The notes: generated by a model not told the origin, from the letters alone. Positions 1-10,311 are shown, counted from the first letter of the stretch. The stretch: DNA of 64,000 bases from Manganibacter manganicus (GCF_002075885.1 NZ_MDET01000006.1:1-64000); one strand, 5' to 3'. A program made the numbers and translations.

Positions 1-1
1 C

Positions 2-1177
<1,176 letters not shown>

Positions 1178-1352
1178 TGCTTCTTTCCTTGGACGGCCTG
1201 GACCATAAGTTCAGTCGAATGCGGGGCGATTAGCGACAAAGGCCTTAAAACACAAGTGCCTTTTGGCCCGAACGCCCACCCGACCTCATAGATCGGCCCA
1301 GATTGCGGGATGTGACACCAATATAGGCGTATGGCACTGCAATTGGTAGGGC

Positions 1353-1426
1353 TGGAGCGGGTAGCGGGAATCGAACCCGCACCAAGAGCTTGGAAGGCTC
1401 ATGTGATACCATTTCACCATACCCGC
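1353..1426 (-). tRNA. tRNA-Gly (anticodon TCC)
   Basis: The minus strand folds as a 74-nt tRNA including an encoded CCA. The acceptor GCGGGTA pairs with TACCCGC, the T arm is GCGGGTTCGATTCCCGC, and the anticodon loop CTTCCAA gives anticodon TCC, which reads GGA/GGG glycine codons. It lies about 175 bases upstream of tuf in the same orientation and is probably transcribed with it. Confidence 0.97.
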
Positions 1427-1783
1427 GAGCGAGCGCCTAGCTATGCGAGGTGAAGGAAAAGGTCAAGAGATTTGGCGTGTGAGTTGTGGCATCGCCGCTC
1501 TGGAACCAGCCGTGACAAACGCCAAGGTGGCGCTTGACTTCCTTGAGGTCATACCCAACTATCATGCCATGAACACGGCCATAAAAATCTTTGGCGATTT
1601 CCTTTTCCGGGTTTCTCCCATCGCGGGAGCCTAGCCCCCGGCTCGGCCGTTTGCGCCCCCGAGCCGAGGGGCGAAGTATCCAAAATCTACAGAATTAAAC
1701 GGAACCGCGGTTCCGTAAACGGCGCTCTCTCACATTGTACCGATATTCAGCCCGGCCCATGCTGTTGCCGGCGCATTGCAACC
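1427..1783. other. Intergenic region between tRNA-Gly and the first Rnk-like gene
   Basis: This 357-base stretch has no convincing gene. An open frame at 1443-1634 has no Shine-Dalgarno sequence and no recognisable product. The region holds the divergent promoters for the tRNA-Gly/tuf side and for the gene at 1784, and the 18-bp perfect palindrome at 1699-1716. Confidence 0.6.
1699..1716. promoter_or_regulatory. Perfect 18-bp palindrome, candidate operator
   Basis: The sequence ACGGAACCGCGGTTCCGT is its own reverse complement over all 18 bases. It lies 68 bases upstream of the start codon at 1784, where a repressor site would sit. It contains GGAAC but no CGTT at the right spacing, so it is not an EcfG promoter. 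The protein that binds it is unknown. Confidence 0.45.
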
Positions 1784-2236
1784 ATGAGCATTCAAATGCA
1801 GAGCAACATAAAAGCCCGGCGCAAGCCAAACATCCGTATCATGCGCACCGACCACGCCCGCCTGTCGGCCCTAGCCGAGGCAACGGCGGCGCGCAATCCC
1901 GACATATCAGACGAGCTTTTCGCCGAGTTGGACCGGGCGCGTGTCATCAACGACGCCGATGCGCCGGCCGACCTGATTCGCATGGGTTCGGTCGTGACCT
2001 ACAAGCCCGATAGCAGCGAAGCACGCACCGTCACCCTGGTATTTCCGGTCGATGCAGACATCGAGCAGAACAGAATATCGATCCTAACGCCAATCGGCAC
2101 GGCTTTGATCGGTCTGTCTGCCGGTCAGGCAATCAATTGGATCGCCCGCGATGGTCGCCGGCATGAACTGTCGGTCGTCGCGGTCACACAATCGCAGACG
2201 GAAGATAGGCCGCAACCGATCTCCGCACACGCGTAA
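1784..2236 (+). CDS. Rnk-like protein (GreA/GreB C-terminal fold), paralogue 1
   Basis: The 150-residue product resembles the regulator of nucleoside diphosphate kinase family. An N-terminal helical part of about 55 residues begins with an RIMRTDHARL motif. The C-terminal FKBP-like GreA/GreB domain, about residues 60-140, includes the VTLVFPVDAD and SILTPIGTALIGLS strands that are diagnostic of this fold. Rnk proteins bind RNA polymerase near the secondary channel and, unlike GreA/B, do not promote cleavage. No good Shine-Dalgarno sequence precedes the ATG. A related, more divergent gene follows at 2401, separated by a strong hairpin. The family call is firm; the physiological role here is not known. 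Confidence 0.85.
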   Translation: MSIQMQSNIKARRKPNIRIMRTDHARLSALAEATAARNPDISDELFAELDRARVINDADAPADLIRMGSVVTYKPDSSEARTVTLVFPVDADIEQNRISILTPIGTALIGLSAGQAINWIARDGRRHELSVVAVTQSQTEDRPQPISAHA

Positions 2237-2292
2237 TCGCGCTATGGGTAACGCACTCCGTCTTCTCACACGCGCGGGCAGACTGGCCGCAG

Positions 2293-2340
2293 GAGCCTGA
2301 CCCTGCACCGAAGCAGCAGCTTCGGTGCAGGGTCAGGCTC
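2293..2340. repeat. 22-bp perfect inverted repeat with 4-base loop
   Basis: Bases 2293-2314 and 2319-2340 are exact reverse complements with an AGCA loop between them. The arms begin GAGCCTGACCCTGCACC. It lies between the two Rnk-like genes. No T tract follows on either strand, so it is not a classical intrinsic terminator. It could be an mRNA processing or stability element that uncouples the two genes, or a mobile palindromic unit. Confidence 0.8.
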
Positions 2341-2400
2341 GCGGATCAGATCAATCTTTCATGCCGAGGCAGCACATGCAGCCCGGCGGGAGACAAGCCC

Positions 2401-2973
2401 ATGCCCGGCAAAGACGCCTGTGTGCTCACGACCAAGGACTATTCCATTCTTGAAATGATGCTGGAACGCCAACCAGCCGACACCGCTCTTGCGATGCTTC
2501 TGCGGCACAAAATTGACACTGCCCAAATCGTATTCGGACAGGACATCGACCCGGCAATCGTGACGCTCGGCAGCCGCACCACCTATCGCGTCGACGACCA
2601 GCCGGCGCAAACCCGTGTCGTCACCCACGACCATATGCGGGGGCTTGTCGGCCTTCTTCTGCCGATCACGAATTTGCGTGGGCTCGCCCTGCTCGGCCTC
2701 GCCGAAGGAGAATCAATCACGATCATAAGTAACGACGACAACGAAGAGACGATCACCGTGCAGGCGGTCGTCTATCAGCCGGAGGCATCCAGGCGCGAAG
2801 CAGCTAATCTCAAAAAAAAGGGAGATTTCACACAATCTGCCGGGCGGCCATTCCTGCAACTCATTCAAGGATCACTGGGCGACGATCCAAAGCCCGTGAG
2901 AGCGCAACGGCTCGTTCACGCCAATCCCGACGGGGAACACGAAGACCCCGACCCCGGCCCTTCGGCGGCTTGA
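2401..2973 (+). CDS. Rnk-like protein, divergent longer paralogue 2
   Basis: The 190-residue protein shares the layout of its upstream neighbour. A helical N-terminal part of about 65 residues is followed by a GreA/B-like C-terminal domain (TLGSRTTYRVD, VGLLLPITNL, ALLGLAEGESI). An extra charged, proline-rich tail of about 45 residues follows and is absent from the first copy. A GGGAG Shine-Dalgarno sequence sits 8 bases before the ATG. It is probably a diverged duplicate of the gene at 1784; the tail is unlike typical Rnk. Function is inferred only from the fold. Confidence 0.75.
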   Translation: MPGKDACVLTTKDYSILEMMLERQPADTALAMLLRHKIDTAQIVFGQDIDPAIVTLGSRTTYRVDDQPAQTRVVTHDHMRGLVGLLLPITNLRGLALLGLAEGESITIISNDDNEETITVQAVVYQPEASRREAANLKKKGDFTQSAGRPFLQLIQGSLGDDPKPVRAQRLVHANPDGEHEDPDPGPSAA

Positions 2974-2999
2974 CTGCCCCTGTTGCCCGCAGAGGCAAT

Positions 3000-5351
3000 T
3001 CACTCGTCTGCCGTAGTCGTCCGCCCGTCGGCGACGCCGCTGCGGCGCGCTTCCGCCTCGGTTTCGTCGAGACGCACGCGCTCTCCGGCGAGAAAGACGA
3101 CCGCCCCGCGATAGCCGGTCAGGATTGCAGTTGCGGTCTCACCGAAAAGCAGTTCGTCACCGGGCCGGCGCGCCACACCCATGACAAGCAATGAAACGCC
3201 TTTGGCCGCCCGCTTGGTTATCGCGGTTCCCGGCTCGCCTCGCGCCTGCATTTCCGTGGAAATCGTCAGCCCGTAGCGTTCGCCCAATTCGACAATGTCC
3301 TTCAGCACCGCTTCCTCGCTGCGGTGCGAGATAGACGTGAACGGGCTGTTCTTGCCGCCTTGAGCTACATAAAGCACCTTGATGCGCGCCCGCGTCGGGC
3401 GGGCTATGGCGAAGGCCAGTTCGGCCGCGCGCCGGGAAACCTCGGTGCCGTTGACGGGCACGAGGATGGTTGTCCGGCTGTCGAGCCGAGGCAGTTCGGT
3501 GGCGCCGCTGCCCGCCTTCATCACCAGGCAGAGCGGGCCGTCAAAACCGGACGCAAGATCGTTGAGCTTTCTGGTGAAGGCTCCCTTGAGCGTCAGCGCC
3601 CGGCCGAAGCCGATGAAGAACATGCCGTAACCCTTGCGCGCCTCCGCCGCGATGGTTTCGCCGCTGATCTCCATTTCAGTTCGCGCACTGAGATGCGCTT
3701 TCTCTACCGGCGTTTCCTCACCATGCTGCACGGCGGCGGCACTTGCTCGGACCCCTTCCTTGAGCTGTTCCAGATGACTATCGACGCCATTACCTGCTTT
3801 CTCCGCGGGCCGACGTACATCGGAGAATCGCAAAAGCGTGGTCGGCATGCCGGAGCTGCCGCCGACAAGGCCAGCAAGATAGGCGGCAAAGGCGCCGACC
3901 TTGCTTTCGTCAGCCGCGACGAGAAGCCGCTCGAGCTTGGAGATGAAACCACGCCGGTCGAGTTCCTCACGCTCCACGCGCTGCCTTTCTTCCGACCCCA
4001 TCGGCAGACGAGCCAGCGCCCAGCGCAACATCGGCGGCATGGCGAGCGTGGTGACTACCGCCATGGTGACGATCATGGTGAACAGGGTCGGCGACAGGAT
4101 GTTCATGGTCAGGCCGATGCTGGCGACGATAACTTCCGTCGAACCGCGCGCATTCATACCGCAGCCTATGGCGGTCGCTTCTTTCATTGACAGTCCAGCA
4201 AGCCGGCCACCGAGAAAAGCGCCACTGAACTTGCCGATGCTGGCAATCAGAACCAGGCCCGCCGTGAGCGACGCCAGTGTCGGATCGGCCAGCACCGTGA
4301 GGTCGGCGGATAGCCCGGCCATGCCGAAGAAGACCGGCATGAACAAGGCCGTGATGATGCCGCGCAACTGACTTTCGATATGACCCGACAGGATCGGGGA
4401 TTCGCCGACCAATATGCCGGCGACGAAGGCGCCGAGAACAGTATGCACGCCAATCATATCGGTGATCAGCGCCATCAGGCCCATGATGATGAGGATCATG
4501 GTGATAACCGCGTATTCGCTGCGGAAAACGTCGTTGGTCCAGCGGATCAGGGTGAAGACGATGCGGCGGCCAAGCGTGAAACTGAAGAGCATGAACAGGC
4601 CGACCTCGACCACGGTGAGGATAAGCGGCATGATCTCCAGCCTGCCCTGCGTGGCGATCCCGAAGGTAACGGCGATAATCACCCACCCGATCGTGTCCTC
4701 GATGATCGCCGAGGAGACGATGATCTGGCCAAGGTTACGGCGCATGAAATTCATCTCGCGTATCACCATGGCGACGATCTTGACGGAGGACACCGAAAGC
4801 GCCGTGCCGAGGAACAGGCCGGCGACGATGCGCTCGTCGGGCTCCGGCAGGAGCGACGCCGGCAGGAGCTGCGCCAGCGTGAAGCCGCAAATGAAGGGAA
4901 CAATGATCCCGGTAGTAGAGATCGAGACGCAAGCCGCACCGACACGACGCACCAGTTTCAGGTCGGTTTCCATGCCGGTGAGCAACAGCAGAAGTAGAAT
5001 ACCGAGCTGGGAAACAGCATCGATCATGCTCTTGTGCGCCGGATCGGCCGGAAAGATCAGATGCTGCGCCGATGGCCAAACCCAGCCGAACAGCGACGGA
5101 CCGAGCAGGATGCCACCGATCAGTTGCCCCATCACCGCTGGCTGACCGAACCTTTGCAGAATTTCACCGAACCCACGACCCACAATCAGTAAGATCACGA
5201 TAGTGGCGATGAACGCCCCTTCGCCGGCCCCGCCTACGCCGGACGTTCCGGTTTCAGCGGCCAAAACGGGTACGTCCGCTGCAAGCAGGGCAACCAGGAC
5301 AGAAATGAGGACGACGAAAAACGGCCGTCCGGGTGCATCGACTCGTTGCAT
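3000..5351 (-). CDS. CPA2-type cation/proton antiporter with C-terminal universal stress domain
   Basis: The 783-residue inner-membrane protein begins with a signal-like hydrophobic segment, followed by about 12 membrane helices of the Na+/H+ exchanger (Kef) domain, roughly residues 45-440. The central TM5-like segment has the ASIxxDTxGW-type pattern as SSAIIEDTIGW. The C-terminal part of about 150 residues resembles UspA (strand TTILVPVNGTEVSRRAAELA, late LLVMGVARRPGDE). The ATG at 5351 is preferred because GGGAG lies 6 bases upstream; a TTG 36 bases further out also keeps the frame. It probably exports K+ or Na+ in exchange for protons, with the stress domain sensing nucleotide state. Ion specificity cannot be read from the sequence. 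It has no operon partner. Confidence 0.88.
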   Translation of the reverse strand: MQRVDAPGRPFFVVLISVLVALLAADVPVLAAETGTSGVGGAGEGAFIATIVILLIVGRGFGEILQRFGQPAVMGQLIGGILLGPSLFGWVWPSAQHLIFPADPAHKSMIDAVSQLGILLLLLLTGMETDLKLVRRVGAACVSISTTGIIVPFICGFTLAQLLPASLLPEPDERIVAGLFLGTALSVSSVKIVAMVIREMNFMRRNLGQIIVSSAIIEDTIGWVIIAVTFGIATQGRLEIMPLILTVVEVGLFMLFSFTLGRRIVFTLIRWTNDVFRSEYAVITMILIIMGLMALITDMIGVHTVLGAFVAGILVGESPILSGHIESQLRGIITALFMPVFFGMAGLSADLTVLADPTLASLTAGLVLIASIGKFSGAFLGGRLAGLSMKEATAIGCGMNARGSTEVIVASIGLTMNILSPTLFTMIVTMAVVTTLAMPPMLRWALARLPMGSEERQRVEREELDRRGFISKLERLLVAADESKVGAFAAYLAGLVGGSSGMPTTLLRFSDVRRPAEKAGNGVDSHLEQLKEGVRASAAAVQHGEETPVEKAHLSARTEMEISGETIAAEARKGYGMFFIGFGRALTLKGAFTRKLNDLASGFDGPLCLVMKAGSGATELPRLDSRTTILVPVNGTEVSRRAAELAFAIARPTRARIKVLYVAQGGKNSPFTSISHRSEEAVLKDIVELGERYGLTISTEMQARGEPGTAITKRAAKGVSLLVMGVARRPGDELLFGETATAILTGYRGAVVFLAGERVRLDETEAEARRSGVADGRTTTADE

Positions 5352-5497
5352 GCAACTCCCTCTACAGGCCGAAATACGCGACTGCAAAAGGCAAAGACAA
5401 CACTTTGCGTTGCACCGCCATGATTTTCACAAAACCCCGAGGAAGTGTTGCAAGACCCGCGACACTGACGCCGCCCTCGTGCGCTCCGGTCCGGCAG

Positions 5498-5582
5498 TGG
5501 TGGAGGAGGTTGGATTCGAACCAACGTAGGCTAAGCCAACGGATTTACAGTCCGTCCCCTTTAACCACTCGGGCACTCCTCC
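5498..5582 (-). tRNA. tRNA-Tyr (anticodon GTA)
   Basis: This is an 85-nt class II tRNA on the minus strand with a long variable arm and encoded CCA. The acceptor GGAGGAG pairs with CTCCTCC, the loop CTGTAAA gives anticodon GTA, and the T loop is GTTCGAATC. It is divergent from rlmB. The tRNA-Tyr/rlmB/tRNA-Gly/tuf cluster is a common arrangement in this order. Confidence 0.97.
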
Positions 5583-5770
5583 AGTCTGCCGACGGAGCCT
5601 TGCTGCGAGGCTTTCGCGATGCAGGGAGCGATGCCCGCCGCAATCAGCGATGCGCTTATGGCGGGTGGGCGAGTGGGTGTCAACCGCGCACCGGCGCTTT
5701 TTCGCAGCTTGTATCGCGACGGTGCCCGCCGGCCATATCCAAAGCCGGCGCGCGAGGTTATAGAGCGGCG

Positions 5771-6646
5771 ATGACAGACAAGAAAAAGCCGGGCACGCCA
5801 CCCTCAGGAACGCCAAAAGACCAGCATTATGCAAGGTTGCGCCGCACACATCGCGACCAGAAGGCAGGCGGCCCGCCGCCGCACAGGCCGCGCGAGCGGA
5901 TAGCGCCGGGCGGAATGCCAGCCGATGGACTGGTGCGGCTCTACGGGCTGCATACGGTGCGTGCCGCTCTCGACAATCGCAATCGCAAGGTTCGCCGCAT
6001 GGTGGTGACGCGCAACGCGGCCGAGCGGCTCGATCTGCGCGACCTTGCCGCCCTGCCCTTTGCGGCCGAGATGGTCGAGCCCCGCGACATCGACCGTATC
6101 ACGGGGTCGGATGCGGTCCACCAAGGGGTTATGATCGAAGCTGAACCGCTCAAGCCAAAGCCGCTTGACGCGCTCAGCGAGGCGAATCTGGTTCTGCTGC
6201 TCGATCAGATCACCGATCCGCACAATGTCGGCGCCATATTGCGTTCAGCCGTGGCCTTCGGCGCGGGTGCCCTGATCACCACGGCACGCCACAGCCCACA
6301 GGAGAGCGGGGTTCTGGCGAAATCCGCTTCCGGCGCGTTGGAACATATCGACCATATCGAGGTGCGCAATCTCGCCGAAGCCCTGCACAAGCTGCACGAC
6401 GCAGGCTTCCAGACGATCGGTCTCGATTCGAATGGACCGGCAGAACTTGAAAAGACCTTTTCGGGCAAAAAGATCGCGCTGGTGCTGGGCGCGGAGGGCA
6501 AAGGCCTGCGTCAGAAAACACGCGAGACGGTAACCGCCCTCGCACGGCTCGACATGCCCGGTGCGATCCGCTCACTCAATGTGTCGAATGCCGCCGCGGT
6601 CGCGCTTTATGCAGCGGGAAAATTTTTGGACGGCAGTCGGCAATAG
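5771..6646 (+). CDS. rlmB: 23S rRNA (guanosine-2'-O-)-methyltransferase RlmB (TrmH/SpoU family)
   Basis: The 291-residue protein methylates the 2'-O of a conserved guanosine in 23S rRNA using S-adenosylmethionine. A basic N-terminal tail of about 50 residues precedes the SpoU substrate-binding domain (LYGLHTVRAAL, about residue 57). The C-terminal SPOUT knot carries the three SpoU motifs: DQITDPHNVGAILRSA, LVLGAEGKGL and IRSLNVSNAAAVALY. The frame is open far upstream, but the ATG at 5771 gives a normal length and avoids overlapping tRNA-Tyr. The gene ends inside a large inverted repeat shared with the convergent glxR. Confidence 0.95.
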   Translation: MTDKKKPGTPPSGTPKDQHYARLRRTHRDQKAGGPPPHRPRERIAPGGMPADGLVRLYGLHTVRAALDNRNRKVRRMVVTRNAAERLDLRDLAALPFAAEMVEPRDIDRITGSDAVHQGVMIEAEPLKPKPLDALSEANLVLLLDQITDPHNVGAILRSAVAFGAGALITTARHSPQESGVLAKSASGALEHIDHIEVRNLAEALHKLHDAGFQTIGLDSNGPAELEKTFSGKKIALVLGAEGKGLRQKTRETVTALARLDMPGAIRSLNVSNAAAVALYAAGKFLDGSRQ

Positions 6647-6724
6647 ACAGATCGGCAGTAGAAAGGCCGCTCCACGTCACCATCCATGTTTTCGACTGCC
6701 TATTGCCGATCTGCCGACTGCCCG
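6631..6724. repeat. Imperfect inverted repeat joining the 3' ends of rlmB and glxR
   Basis: The arm at 6632-6650 is nearly complementary to 6696-6715. Each arm contains the CGGCAATAG that encodes the last Arg-Gln-stop of the gene reading into it (rlmB from the left, glxR from the right). Smaller units such as GATCGGCA and CAGTCGGCA recur inside. It could form a long hairpin in either transcript and serve as a bidirectional terminator, although no T tract is present. Confidence 0.7.
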
Positions 6725-7602
6725 ATTTCATGCCCCGCCATGCGCTCCAGCGCGCGCACCAGTGCCGAATGATCTTCCTTCGCGCCGCCATTGCCCGCGC
6801 AGGAGTTGAAAAGCTGCTGTGCGAGAGCGGTACTGGGCAGGGCAACGCCCAGCGATCGCGCGCCCTCCAGCGCCAGGTTCAGGTCCTTCTGATGCAACTC
6901 GATGCGGAAGCCCGGCGCGAAGGTGCGCCTGATCATGCGCTCTCCATGCACTTCGAGGATGCGCGAGGACGCCAGCCCACCCATCAGCGCCTGCCGCACC
7001 CTGGCCGGGTCCGCGCCGGCCTTGGCGGCAAACACCAATGCCTCGGCAACGGCTTCGATGGTCAGCGCCACGACGATCTGGTTGGCCACCTTGGTCGTCT
7101 GACCGACGCTGTTGCCCCCGACCAGCGTGATGTTCTTGCCCATTTTTTCGAAGATCGGCCTCGCCCGTTCGAACGCCTCTTCCTCGCCGCCAACCATGAT
7201 GGTCAGCGACGCCGCCTTGGCGCCAACCTCGCCGCCGGACACCGGCGCATCGAGATAGGCACAGCCGAGATCATTGATCTTCTTTGCGAAGTCCTTGGTG
7301 GAAATCGGCGAAATCGAGCTCATGTCGATCACCAGCTTGCCCTTGGAAAGGCCTGAAGCAACACCATTTTCGCCGAACAGAACCTCCTCGACCTGCGGCG
7401 TGTCCGGCACCATGATGATGACGATATCCGCCGCCCTGGCGACAGCCGCGCTGCCGGCGACTGCCTTGAGCCCCTTGGCGACGAGATCAGCCGGCAACGG
7501 CGTATGGTGATCCGTCGAGATCACTGAATAGCCCGCGTCGAGCAGATGTCCCGCCATCGGCGTGCCCATAATGCCTAATCCGATGAAGCCGATATTTTCC
7601 AT
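6700..7602 (-). CDS. glxR: 2-hydroxy-3-oxopropionate (tartronate semialdehyde) reductase
   Basis: The 300-residue enzyme reduces tartronate semialdehyde to D-glycerate with NAD(P)H. It belongs to the beta-hydroxyacid dehydrogenase family. The N-terminal Rossmann motif is IGFIGLGIMGTPMAGHL, the substrate-binding motif is DAPVSGGEVGAKAASL near residue 120, and the catalytic lysine motif is GNSVGQTTKVANQ near residue 170. The ATG at 7602 has a GGAAGGA Shine-Dalgarno sequence. It is the last gene of the gcl-hyi-glxR operon, 33 bases after hyi, and supplies the third step of glyoxylate assimilation. Its final codons lie in the inverted repeat shared with rlmB. Confidence 0.93.
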   Translation of the reverse strand: MENIGFIGLGIMGTPMAGHLLDAGYSVISTDHHTPLPADLVAKGLKAVAGSAAVARAADIVIIMVPDTPQVEEVLFGENGVASGLSKGKLVIDMSSISPISTKDFAKKINDLGCAYLDAPVSGGEVGAKAASLTIMVGGEEEAFERARPIFEKMGKNITLVGGNSVGQTTKVANQIVVALTIEAVAEALVFAAKAGADPARVRQALMGGLASSRILEVHGERMIRRTFAPGFRIELHQKDLNLALEGARSLGVALPSTALAQQLFNSCAGNGGAKEDHSALVRALERMAGHEIGQSADRQ

Positions 7603-7635
7603 TTTTTGTCCTTCCAAATGACTGTGCGGCCACAC

Positions 7636-8439
7636 TCAGGCTGCGGCGCTGTCCCTGCCGGCGAAGGGCTTGAACCAACCCAGTCCCGCCTGCGTACCGG
7701 CCTTAGGCTTGTATTCAGCCCCGACCCAACCGGCATAGCCGATGCGGTCGAGGTGGTCGTAGAGGAAGGGATAGTTGATCTCGCCCGTCCCCGGTTCGTG
7801 ACGGCCGGGATTGTCCGCAAGCTGGATATGCGCGATGCGGTCGAGATTTTTCTCGATGGTTCGGGCGAGATCCCCCTCCATGACCTGCATGTGGTAGATG
7901 TCGTACTGAAAATAGAGGTTTTGCGAGCCGACACGGTCGATAATGCGCAAGGCCTGCTCCGAATTGGCCAGGAAGAAGCCAGGAATGTCGATGGTGTTGA
8001 TCGCCTCGATCAGCAGCTTGATGCCGGCGTACTCCAGCCTGTCGGCGGCGAATTTCAAATTCTCCACGAAGGCATTCTCGATAACCTCCGGCGCGGCGCC
8101 TTTCGGGGCGATACCGGAGAGGCAGTTGACCTGGCTGCACCCGAGCGCCTTGGCATAGGTGATCGCAGTATCGACGCCGGTGCGGAACTCCTCGACGCGG
8201 TCCGGCAGGCAGCCGATGCCGCGCTCTCCGCCAGCCCAGTCGCCGGCGGGCAGGTTGAACAGCACCTGCGAAAGCCCGTTCTTCTTCAGGCGCGCGGCAA
8301 CGGCATCGGGCGCGTGGTCATAGGGACCGATATATTCGACGCCCTTGAAGCCGGCCGCGGCCGCTGCATCGAAACGATCGAGGAAATCGTGCTCGGCGAA
8401 GAGCATAGAAAGATTGGCTGAAAACCGTGGCATGGCCAT
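7636..8439 (-). CDS. hyi: Hydroxypyruvate isomerase
   Basis: The 267-residue TIM-barrel protein of the xylose isomerase-like family interconverts hydroxypyruvate and tartronate semialdehyde. Typical segments are ANLSMLFAEHDFLDRF at the N-terminus, FNLPAGDWAGGERGI, LLIEAINTIDIPGFFL with a likely metal-binding Glu, and FQYDIYHMQ with the metal-binding Asp and His. Two ATG codons lie two codons apart; the second (8433) has the better distance to AGGGA, so the true start may be two residues shorter. It sits 18 bases after gcl, and together with gcl and glxR it defines the glycerate pathway from glyoxylate. Confidence 0.92.
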   Translation of the reverse strand: MAMPRFSANLSMLFAEHDFLDRFDAAAAAGFKGVEYIGPYDHAPDAVAARLKKNGLSQVLFNLPAGDWAGGERGIGCLPDRVEEFRTGVDTAITYAKALGCSQVNCLSGIAPKGAAPEVIENAFVENLKFAADRLEYAGIKLLIEAINTIDIPGFFLANSEQALRIIDRVGSQNLYFQYDIYHMQVMEGDLARTIEKNLDRIAHIQLADNPGRHEPGTGEINYPFLYDHLDRIGYAGWVGAEYKPKAGTQAGLGWFKPFAGRDSAAA

Positions 8440-8457
8440 ATTCCCTGATAAAATGAA

Positions 8458-10239
8458 TCAGTCGAGCAGAGCGATTGCTGTGGGTGCATCCTCGTTGCGC
8501 TCGGCAAGGTCCTCGAATTCGGTGATATTGTCGATCTCCGTCCCCATCGAGACATTGGTGACGCGCTCGAGAATGAACTCCAACACGACGGGAACGGAAA
8601 ACTCCTTCATCAATCGCTCGGCTTCCTTGAAGGCCCCGGCGAATTCCTCGGGCTTGGTAACGCGCACGGCCTTGCAACCCATGGCCTCGGCGACCGCGAC
8701 GTGATCGACGCCGTAACCGGCTTCCCGGTCATCCTTGCGGTTGATATTCTCGAAGGCGAGGCTGACTTCATAGTCCATCGAGAACCCGCGCTGTGATTGG
8801 CGGATCAGGCCGAGATAGGCGTTGTTCACGACGACATGGATGTAGGGCAGTTTGTGCTGCGCCCCTGCCGCCAGTTCCTCGATCATGAACTGGAAGTCGT
8901 AATCACCGGAAAGCGCGACGATATTGGCTTCCGGCCGGGCAGCCCGAACGCCCAGTACTGCCGGCAGTGTCCAGCCGAGCGGGCCGGCCTGGCCGCAGTT
9001 AATCCAGTTGCGCGGCTTGTAAACATGCAGGAACTGCGCGCCGGCGATCTGGCTTAGGCCGATAGTCGAGACATAGGTGGTGTCGCGTGGAAAAGCCCGG
9101 TTCATCTCCTCATAGACGCGCTGCGGCTTGAGCGGAACATTCTCGAAATGCGTCTTGCGCTTCATGGCTTTCTTGCGCGCCTGGCATTCCTTCGCCCAGC
9201 CCGACCAATCGTGCAGTTTGCCGGCGGTCTTCCATTCGGTGGCGACATCGAGCAACATCTTCAACGCCGCGCCGGCGTCGGAAACCACGCCAAGGTCCGG
9301 CGCGAAGACACGACCGATCTGCGTCGGCTCGATGTCGACATGAACGAATTTTTTGCCCTTGGTATAGGTCGCAACTGATCCCGTATGACGGTTGGCCCAG
9401 CGGTTGCCGATACCGAAGACGAAATCGGCTTCCAGCATGGTGGCATTGCCATAGCGGTGCGAGGTTTGCAGGCCGCACATACCGGCCATCAGCCGATGAT
9501 CGTCGGGGATCGTGCCCCAGCCCATCAGGGTCGGAACGACCGGGACTCCGGTGATCTCGGCGAATTCGATCAAAAGGTCGGACGCATCGGCGTTGATGAT
9601 GCCGCCGCCGGCAACGATGAGCGGCTTATCGGCCGCATTCAGCATGGCCAACGCCTTTTCGGCCTGGCCTCGCGTCATTGCCGGCTTGAAGACAGGCAAC
9701 GGCTCATAGGCATCGATGTCGAACTCGATCTCGGCAAGCTGAACGTCGATCGGCAGATCGACCAGAACCGGCCCCGGCCTGCCCGAGCGCATGAGATGAA
9801 ACGCCTTCTGCAAGGTCATCGGAACCAGATAAGGCTCCATGACGGTAACCGCCCATTTGGCGACCGGCGAAGCGATTGCCGCGATATCGACCGCCTGGAA
9901 ATCTTCCTTCGTCAGCCTGGCACGCGGCGCCTGGCCAGTAATGCAGAGAATGGGAATGGAATCGGCAGACGCCGAATAAAGCCCGGTAATCATGTCCGTG
10001 CCAGCCGGCCCGGACGTGCCGAGACACACGCCGATATTGCGGGCGCTGGCGCGGGTATAGCCCTCTGCCATATGCGACGCCGCCTCGACATGCCGGGCCA
10101 GCACATGACGGACGGTTCCCCTCGCCTTTAGCGCGGAATAAAGCGGGTTGATCGCGGCGCCCGGAACGCCGAACGCGGTCGAGACACCTTCCTTTTCTAG
10201 AACGAGAACCGCCGCATCAACGGCGCGCATCCTGGCCAT
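8458..10239 (-). CDS. gcl: Glyoxylate carboligase (tartronate-semialdehyde synthase)
   Basis: The 593-residue thiamine-diphosphate enzyme joins two glyoxylates to form tartronate semialdehyde and CO2. It aligns from start to end with E. coli Gcl. Residue 51 is Val (ARHVEAASH), the hallmark of Gcl, which lacks the catalytic Glu seen in other ThDP enzymes. The ThDP-binding motif runs from SGDYDFQF to [11 protein letters not shown], about residues 440-470. AGGAGG precedes the ATG with good spacing. It is the first gene of the gcl-hyi-glxR operon and divergent from an IclR regulator, which is the likely controller responding to glyoxylate, allantoin or a related compound. Confidence 0.97.
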   Translation of the reverse strand: MARMRAVDAAVLVLEKEGVSTAFGVPGAAINPLYSALKARGTVRHVLARHVEAASHMAEGYTRASARNIGVCLGTSGPAGTDMITGLYSASADSIPILCITGQAPRARLTKEDFQAVDIAAIASPVAKWAVTVMEPYLVPMTLQKAFHLMRSGRPGPVLVDLPIDVQLAEIEFDIDAYEPLPVFKPAMTRGQAEKALAMLNAADKPLIVAGGGIINADASDLLIEFAEITGVPVVPTLMGWGTIPDDHRLMAGMCGLQTSHRYGNATMLEADFVFGIGNRWANRHTGSVATYTKGKKFVHVDIEPTQIGRVFAPDLGVVSDAGAALKMLLDVATEWKTAGKLHDWSGWAKECQARKKAMKRKTHFENVPLKPQRVYEEMNRAFPRDTTYVSTIGLSQIAGAQFLHVYKPRNWINCGQAGPLGWTLPAVLGVRAARPEANIVALSGDYDFQFMIEELAAGAQHKLPYIHVVVNNAYLGLIRQSQRGFSMDYEVSLAFENINRKDDREAGYGVDHVAVAEAMGCKAVRVTKPEEFAGAFKEAERLMKEFSVPVVLEFILERVTNVSMGTEIDNITEFEDLAERNEDAPTAIALLD

Positions 10240-10311
10240 GTCAGCCTCCTGCCGGCTAGATCGTTGTTGATGCAGCGACCTTGCCAGCGGAGCGAAGATT
10301 TATCAATTTTT

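Noticed and set aside
1443..1634. Small gene between tRNA-Gly and the first Rnk-like gene
   Set aside because: No ribosome site and no recognisable product.
1701..1725. EcfG promoter at the GGAAC of the 18-bp palindrome
   Set aside because: There is no CGTT at 16 or 17 bases downstream on either strand.
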